A DNA stretch of 39,704 nucleotides from Desulfobacteraceae bacterium (GTDB lineage Bacteria; Desulfobacterota; Desulfobacteria; Desulfobacterales; Desulfobacteraceae): assembly GCA_024226935.1 (NCBI GenBank), contig JAAELK010000304.1, positions 1 through 39,704 of the forward strand, given 5' to 3'. The notes below the pieces were generated by a model. The model ran no database searches, was not told where the DNA came from, and saw nothing but the letters and a program-made list of their open reading frames with translations. Both the position numbers and the translations under genes were made by a program. This document shows, one piece after another, positions 34,036 to 39,704 of the stretch; within the stretch, counting starts at the first letter, position 1; each line of letters opens with the position of its first letter.

Positions 34036-35831
34036 AAATTCTCCAGATTGTTGACCAGGGTGCCAAAATAGCTGATTGTTTCCAGGATAGGTGCAGGAGA
34101 AGACATATCCACTCCTGCGGTTTTAAGCTCGTCAATGGGAAACATGCTGCCTCCAAGCTTTAGAAAGGATAGATACTCATCCACTGCTGTTTGACCCAGG
34201 GTTTGAATTTTCTTGGAAATAGCCAGGGCAGCAGATATGCCGGTGGCATATTGATAGACATAAAAAGCGGAATAAAAATGGGGGATGCGCAGGCATTCAA
34301 GGCAAAGTGGTTCATCTATCACCATGTGATCGCCAAAATAGTCTTCCAGCAGTTGTCTGTATTTTTTTGTCATGGTTTCCAGGGTAAGGGCTTTGTTCCG
34401 GGTGGCAAGACCGTGGATATGGTTTTCAAATTCGGCAAACATGGTCTGCCTGAAAAAGGTAGCCCTGATATTTTCGATTTCCCGGTTGAGAATATAGGCT
34501 TTCATCCTGGGATCATCTTCATATTTTTTTAGAAGATATTGGCCCAGAAGATTTTCATTTAAGGTGGAGGCCACTTCCGCTACAAAAATGGTATAGTCGT
34601 GGCTTGCATAGGGCTGATGTTTCCGGGAATAGTAGGAGTGCATGGAGTGGCCAGCCTCGTGGATCAAGGTAAAGAGGCTGTCGATGGATTTTTCCTCATA
34701 ATTTAGCAAAATATAGGGGGAGGAATCATAACACCCCGAGGAATAGGCACCGCTGCATTTACCTTTGTTTTCATACCGATCCACCCAGCCCTGGGTCAGG
34801 CCTTTTTCAAGTACTTTGCAATACTCTTCTCCTAGAGGAGCCAATGCCTTTATACAGGTGGAAACTGCCTCTTCATAGGACATGTGAAATTTAATATCGT
34901 TGATGATGGGAACGTAGGTATCGTAGATATGAAGTTTATCCAATCCCAGGCTTTTTTTTCTGAAATCAAGGTAGGAGTACAGGGGGGACAGGTCTTTTTT
35001 GACGTTTAAAATCAGGTTGTCATAGACACAACTTCCTATATTGTTTTTGAAAAGGGCAGCTTGTCTTGAATCGGGAAATTGTTTTACTTTGGCATAAAAG
35101 AGATCTTTTTTCACAGAGCCGGCAAGGGCGGCAGCAATGGTATGTTTGTGACTTTCATAAACACCATAGTATTGGGTAAATACCTTTTTCCTAAAATTTC
35201 GGTCTTTGTGGTTTAAAAAGAGGATAAAATTACCATGGGTCAAGGGCTGGGTTTGTTTTTGGGGATCTGTCAAGGAGCCAAAATCAAGATCTGCATTATT
35301 CAGTTGCCCGAAAATTTGTTGGGGGGCCGTGAGGCTTTCACCTGCCATGGCAAGAATTTGTTCCACCTCGACACTGCGGGTGTGGGGATTATTCCGGATG
35401 ATTTGTTCAAGGTAAAATCGATAATCTGAAATGGAGTCTTGTGTGAGAAAGGCTGCCATTGTTTTTTTGGGAATAGCCTGGATTTGAGGGATAATGAAGC
35501 TGGCTGAGTCACAAATTCGGGTATGCAGGTTCATGGCTCGCTGAAACAGCTCATTTGCCGGTGCATTGGTTTTATCTTCATCGTTTTTCAGGTGGGCATA
35601 GGTATATATTTTTTCAAGGTCCCTTATTATCCCATGGTCAAAATCAAGACATCGTTTGAAGCATTCATAGGACTTATGGAGTTGATCTTTGAATTGTTCA
35701 TAGTCTGGTATCCGGCTTTCCAGTTTTTTATAAAGGGTTTCCCAATCTTTTTTAGATGAAAAAAGAGAGGTAAGATCCCAACAATCTTTTTTTGTAATAT
35801 CCTGTCTGGTCCTGGGACCTGTATTATTCAT
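34011..35831 (-). CDS. pepF: Oligoendopeptidase F, M3 family
   Basis: 606 residues, typical PepF length, start behind GGAG. Zinc metallopeptidase acting on short peptides in the cytoplasm. The zinc site is H391-E-A-G-H395 in LIHEAGHSMHSYYS, with Glu419 in FVAEVASTLNE as third ligand. The N-terminal PepF domain has ITKKDCWDLTSLFSSKKDWE and an AHLKNDEDKTN segment. The region around YSSGCYDSSPYILLNYE precedes the zinc site, as in other M3B enzymes, and ATGISAALAISKKI lies near the C-terminus. It may process peptides delivered by the transporter at 20667-26219, but it is not in that operon. Confidence 0.93.
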   Translation of the reverse strand: MNNTGPRTRQDITKKDCWDLTSLFSSKKDWETLYKKLESRIPDYEQFKDQLHKSYECFKRCLDFDHGIIRDLEKIYTYAHLKNDEDKTNAPANELFQRAMNLHTRICDSASFIIPQIQAIPKKTMAAFLTQDSISDYRFYLEQIIRNNPHTRSVEVEQILAMAGESLTAPQQIFGQLNNADLDFGSLTDPQKQTQPLTHGNFILFLNHKDRNFRKKVFTQYYGVYESHKHTIAAALAGSVKKDLFYAKVKQFPDSRQAALFKNNIGSCVYDNLILNVKKDLSPLYSYLDFRKKSLGLDKLHIYDTYVPIINDIKFHMSYEEAVSTCIKALAPLGEEYCKVLEKGLTQGWVDRYENKGKCSGAYSSGCYDSSPYILLNYEEKSIDSLFTLIHEAGHSMHSYYSRKHQPYASHDYTIFVAEVASTLNENLLGQYLLKKYEDDPRMKAYILNREIENIRATFFRQTMFAEFENHIHGLATRNKALTLETMTKKYRQLLEDYFGDHMVIDEPLCLECLRIPHFYSAFYVYQYATGISAALAISKKIQTLGQTAVDEYLSFLKLGGSMFPIDELKTAGVDMSSPAPILETISYFGTLVNNLENLWNTNLKP

Positions 35832-35989
35832 GATAGCTCCTTTGTTTTTTATACCGGTATTTTTCTGCCAAATTGTATCTTTCTAGAGCAGGAAGCTCCA
35901 TGTTTTGTCAAGTAAGAGATAAAAAAAGGATGATTTTGCTTCCTGGTTTGAGTATGGTGGATACCAGATAAAAAAACAGGAGGTGGAAT

Positions 35990-36808
35990 ATGAAAATTGT
36001 GGGACTGGTGCTCATGGCTGCTGTTGTGCTTTTTGCTGGACTTAAGTTCTTTTCAAGAAAATTGTTATACTTTCCAACTCCTGTGAGCAACTCAAGGCTT
36101 GCTTACCTGAAAAAAAGTTTTAATCAGGTTCAGCAAATTATTATTCCAATTGAAAAAAAGGGGTCTCTCCATGGTTGGCTGATTCAAAAGGATATGGAGA
36201 ACCTGCCCATCCTTTTTTATTTTGGAGGTAATGCCGAAGAGGTGTCGCTGAACATGGAGGACTTTATTCAAAATCTCGATGCCAATGTGGTTATGGTCAA
36301 TTACCGGGGTTTTGGTCAAAGCGATGGATCTCCGACTGAAGCAGTATTAAAATCAGATGCATTGGTTATCTATGATACCATGGTGGAAAAATATAGCATA
36401 AAGCCTTCCAATGTTGTTGCCTGGGGTCGCAGTATCGGTTCATCCATGGCCAGTTTTCTGGTTGTTGAGAGGGGACTTGGCCGGTTGATCCTTACCTGTC
36501 CCTTTGACAGTATTGAGTCGGTGGCGGCAAACTATTATCCTAGGTGGCTTGTGGGAATGGTATTAAAGGATAAACACAGGATCATCGATTTTTCACCTCG
36601 AATTGCAGCTTCCACCCTGATTTTGGCATCCAGAGAAGATGAGGTGATACCACCGGGGAATACTATAAATTTATACGATAGTTTGAACTGTCCAAAAAAA
36701 ATGGTGTATATTGATGGGGCCGGGCACAACACTATTTCTGGGTTTGATGCTTATTATATGGCGTTGAATAAATTCCTGGCCAAGGAAAATAAAGCTCTGG
36801 AAGAATAA
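35990..36808 (+). CDS. Membrane-anchored alpha/beta hydrolase (ABHD/BEM46-like)
   Basis: 272 residues; ATG behind CAGGAGG. A single N-terminal hydrophobic segment (about 4-20) is followed by RKLLYFPTP, the hallmark of YfhR/BEM46-type hydrolases. Oxyanion region LFYFGGNAEEV (75-85); VNYRGFGQSDGSPTE (103-117); nucleophile Ser148 in WGRSIGSS; acid Asp217 in ASREDEVIPP; His246 in DGAGHNT. Likely an esterase or lipase-type enzyme on the outer face of the inner membrane or, without export, anchored inside. Substrate unknown. Single gene, convergent with glpK. Confidence 0.88.
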   Translation: MKIVGLVLMAAVVLFAGLKFFSRKLLYFPTPVSNSRLAYLKKSFNQVQQIIIPIEKKGSLHGWLIQKDMENLPILFYFGGNAEEVSLNMEDFIQNLDANVVMVNYRGFGQSDGSPTEAVLKSDALVIYDTMVEKYSIKPSNVVAWGRSIGSSMASFLVVERGLGRLILTCPFDSIESVAANYYPRWLVGMVLKDKHRIIDFSPRIAASTLILASREDEVIPPGNTINLYDSLNCPKKMVYIDGAGHNTISGFDAYYMALNKFLAKENKALEE

Positions 36809-36820
36809 AAGTATTGTTGA

Positions 36821-36856
36821 TTAAACTGGAGCAGTCATCTGCCTGCTCCAGTTTAA
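36821..36856. terminator. Bidirectional terminator between the hydrolase and glpK
   Basis: TTAAACTGGAGCAG (36821-36834) and its exact complement (36843-36856) form a 14-bp stem with an 8-base loop, between convergent stops at 36808 and 36863. The outer A/T pairs provide short T-tracts on both strands. Confidence 0.8.
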
Positions 36857-36862
36857 CGGGGT

Positions 36863-38380
<1,518 letters not shown>

Positions 38381-38392
38381 TTAAATGGTTTT

Positions 38393-38410
38393 ACTCTTTT
38401 TAAAAAGAGT
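38393..38410. repeat. Perfect 18-bp palindrome in the glpF-glpK spacer
   Basis: ACTCTTTTTAAAAAGAGT lies in the 82-base spacer, about 37 bases before the glpK start. It has no spacer between arms, so as RNA it would form only a short hairpin. It may be a processing or regulatory element; AT-richness makes chance possible. Confidence 0.4.
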
Positions 38411-38438
38411 TCATAGATGATCTGGTCGTCCAGGTAAA

Positions 38439-39146
38439 TTACAAACAGATCACTTTATAAATCATAGCGCCTCCAACTCCACCAAGGATGGGTCCCACAA
38501 CCGGAATCCATGCGTAGGACCAATCCGAATCTCTCTTGCCTGCAATTGGAAGGAGAAAATGTGCGATTCTGGGGCCAAGATCCCGGGCAGGGTTTATGGC
38601 GTAGCCTGTGGTTCCACCAAGTGAAAGGCCGATGGCTACGATAAAAAATCCCACGATAAGGGGATTGAGACCCTTGGAAAATTCGTTGGCACCGATACCA
38701 AGCAGGCCGAAAACAAGAACGCCGGTACCAATTATTTCACTGAGAAGATTGGCAATGGGGTTATTGATAGCAGGAGCGGTAGAAAAAACGGCAAGTTTTG
38801 CATCTTTTTCTTTTGTAGCCGCCCAGTGGGGAAGATAATGAAGATAAACAATAACTCCGCCGAGAAATGCACCTAACATCTGTGCTGTGATATACATGGG
38901 AACCTTGGCCCAGGGAAATTCGCCAATGGAGGCAAGGCCGATGGTTACAGCAGGGTTTATATGCGCCCCTGAGTATCTGCCGACAATATAGACTGCAAAA
39001 GCAACCGCAAAACCCCATCCCATGGAGATAACGATCCAGCCGGAATTTTGTGCTTTGGATTTATCCAGTACCACTCCTGCAACAACTCCACCACCAAAGA
39101 TGATAAGTATCATTGTTCCTATTAATTCAGCCATAAAACTTGTCAT
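38439..39146 (-). CDS. glpF: Glycerol uptake facilitator, aquaglyceroporin
   Basis: 235 residues, MIP family, six membrane helices. The two half-helix motifs are GAHINPAVTIG (NPA at 64-66) and GYAINPARDLGPR (NPA at 185-187). The Asp after NPAR (residue 189) and the wide glycine-rich contacts are markers of glycerol-conducting members. It lets glycerol diffuse into the cell, where GlpK traps it. The start has GCGGAGG upstream. It is the first gene of the glpFK operon. Confidence 0.95.
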   Translation of the reverse strand: MTSFMAELIGTMILIIFGGGVVAGVVLDKSKAQNSGWIVISMGWGFAVAFAVYIVGRYSGAHINPAVTIGLASIGEFPWAKVPMYITAQMLGAFLGGVIVYLHYLPHWAATKEKDAKLAVFSTAPAINNPIANLLSEIIGTGVLVFGLLGIGANEFSKGLNPLIVGFFIVAIGLSLGGTTGYAINPARDLGPRIAHFLLPIAGKRDSDWSYAWIPVVGPILGGVGGAMIYKVICL

Positions 39147-39234
39147 ATTAACCTCCGCAAAAAATTAATGATTTGAAAACTATAATTGCTCCTCTGTGAC
39201 TGTTTAATCATAATTGTCCCTTTGCTAAAAACCT

Positions 39235-39254
39235 TTTTTTCTTATTCGAACATT
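39235..39254. promoter_or_regulatory. GlpR-like operator at the glpF promoter
   Basis: On the minus strand AATGTTCGAA (complement of 39245-39254) fits the GlpR half-site WATKYTCGWW in all ten positions. The facing half-site (39235-39244) fits in eight of ten. The site starts five bases after a candidate -10 and so would cover the transcription start of glpF. The consensus is recalled from Escherichia coli work; a repressor of the DeoR type is not encoded in the window. Confidence 0.5.
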
Positions 39255-39259
39255 GTTTA

Positions 39260-39286
39260 ACTATATTCGGTGGATTAAAAATGCAA
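39260..39286 (-). promoter_or_regulatory. Candidate glpF promoter
   Basis: Minus-strand TTGCAT (39281-39286) and TATAGT (39260-39265), separated by 15 bases. The -10 is good, the -35 is fair and the spacing is short. Position relative to the GlpR-like site and to the glpF start (about 115 bases downstream) is reasonable. Confidence 0.4.
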
Positions 39287-39450
39287 GAAAAAAAATGTTG
39301 GAAAGTGAAAAAAATATTAAGCATGTGTTGCTGGATATAGTTTTACTCTGTGGGTATGGATATTCCGGCGGTGGGTGGTAAGAAAAAAATCAATTTTAAG
39401 GGGAAGGGACAAGATGACGGCTGTAATCTGGACTTTGTGGTAGTTCTGCT

Positions 39451-39470
39451 TATGTTCGTATGTGAACATA
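39451..39470. promoter_or_regulatory. Second GlpR-like palindrome
   Basis: TATGTTC, six bases, GAACATA. The left half-site TATGTTCGTA matches WATKYTCGWW fully and the right half-site matches eight of ten. It is about 200 bases upstream of the first site and could be an auxiliary operator for DNA looping, or control something outside the window. Confidence 0.4.
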
Positions 39471-39594
39471 TGGTTTTCGGATATGAAATTGTCTTATCCC
39501 GGCCCCTCCGGCTGTGTGCATGTTTTAATTCTTACTCCCCGTTGATATAAAGATAAAGAGCATAGGCAACTTCTCAATAAGTGCAGGGAAGGAA

Positions 39595-39702
39595 CTATAT
39601 TGAAAATTGGCCTTCCATCTTCATTTTTATCAGATTTGGCAATAGCGGTATTTGGTTCTTGTTTTCAATACGATCTATGAGATATTCCCAAAATGAAATC
39701 CC
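39595..39702 (-). CDS. Possible transposase C-terminal end (partial)
   Basis: An open frame enters from the right edge on the minus strand and ends in TAG at 39595-39597. It encodes ISFWEYLIDRIENKNQIPLL followed by PNLIKMKMEGQFSI. The S-F-W-E-Y-L-x-D-R and I-P-x-L-P-x-L-I pattern resembles the C-terminus of a group of transposases that I know only by this tail, so the call is tentative. The rest of the gene is outside the window. If right, the window is bounded by mobile-element genes at both ends. Confidence 0.4.
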   Translation of the reverse strand, partial: GISFWEYLIDRIENKNQIPLLPNLIKMKMEGQFSI

Positions 39703-39704
39703 TA

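Larger units (their letters stand above)
39147..39594. other. Intergenic region upstream of glpF
   Basis: About 450 bases with no gene I can support. It holds the glpF promoter candidate and two GlpR-like palindromes, listed separately. An open frame at 39350-39550 (plus) has no ribosome binding site and is interrupted conceptually by the palindrome; I do not call it. Confidence 0.5.

Noticed and set aside
39350-39550. 66-residue open frame upstream of glpF
   Set aside because: No ribosome binding site, and it contains a palindromic operator-like site; no protein-like pattern.

Overview
The window looks like chromosomal DNA of a sulfate-reducing Desulfobacterota bacterium, most likely Desulfobacterales. 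This is inferred from moderate-to-low GC, a DVU0298-type HEAT-like protein, a long DmdC-type acyl-CoA dehydrogenase, a compact MetE-like methionine synthase core and a very large Cache/GAF hybrid kinase. No rRNA, tRNA, CRISPR array, phage module or complete insertion sequence was seen. Both edges carry the C-terminal end of what appear to be transposase genes (ISL3-like at 1-132; a less certain one at 39595-39702).

Layout. 1-3357 is an accessory patch: a transposase tail, an unrecognised gene apparently cut at its 5' end, and a convergent alpha/beta hydrolase with a GWSRG nucleophile elbow. 3703-9574 is a tight operon for a MacAB-TolC-type tripartite efflux system (outer membrane channel, adaptor, ATPase, permease) followed by a sensor kinase. 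The probable partner response regulator (9592-10281) lies tail-to-tail on the other strand. 10496-17228 is mostly minus-strand housekeeping and small genes: a ferredoxin with a 76-residue partner, a DVU0298-like protein, a transglutaminase-fold protein (plus strand), a MetE-core methionine synthase-like protein, a double universal stress protein, an orphan ParB-like DNA-binding protein next to a perfect inverted repeat, a small unknown protein and the tRNA methyltransferase CmoM. 17503-19905 has a lone RelE-like gene and an acyl-CoA dehydrogenase. 20667-26219 is a complete dipeptide/oligopeptide ABC transporter operon (binding protein, two permeases, two ATPases). 26297-26797 is a secreted protein with four EF-hand loops.

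27166-33319 is the most unusual locus. An orphan family-1 periplasmic binding protein, with no permease or ATPase gene nearby, overlaps the start of a 1589-residue hybrid histidine kinase. The kinase has a double-length ectodomain, a cysteine-rich GAF-like domain, one receiver whose phosphoacceptor Asp is replaced by Asn, one intact receiver and an HPt domain. It reads as a binding-protein-assisted sensor rather than a transporter, formally like LuxP/LuxQ or TorT/TorS. 33331-35831 is trmO overlapping pepF; 35990-36808 is a membrane-anchored alpha/beta hydrolase.

36863-39146 is a glpF-glpK glycerol uptake operon. Upstream of it are two palindromic sites matching the GlpR half-site consensus as I remember it, although no glpR gene is in the window. 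Most start codons were moved from the longest ORF to the start with the best Shine-Dalgarno sequence; the reasons are in the entries.
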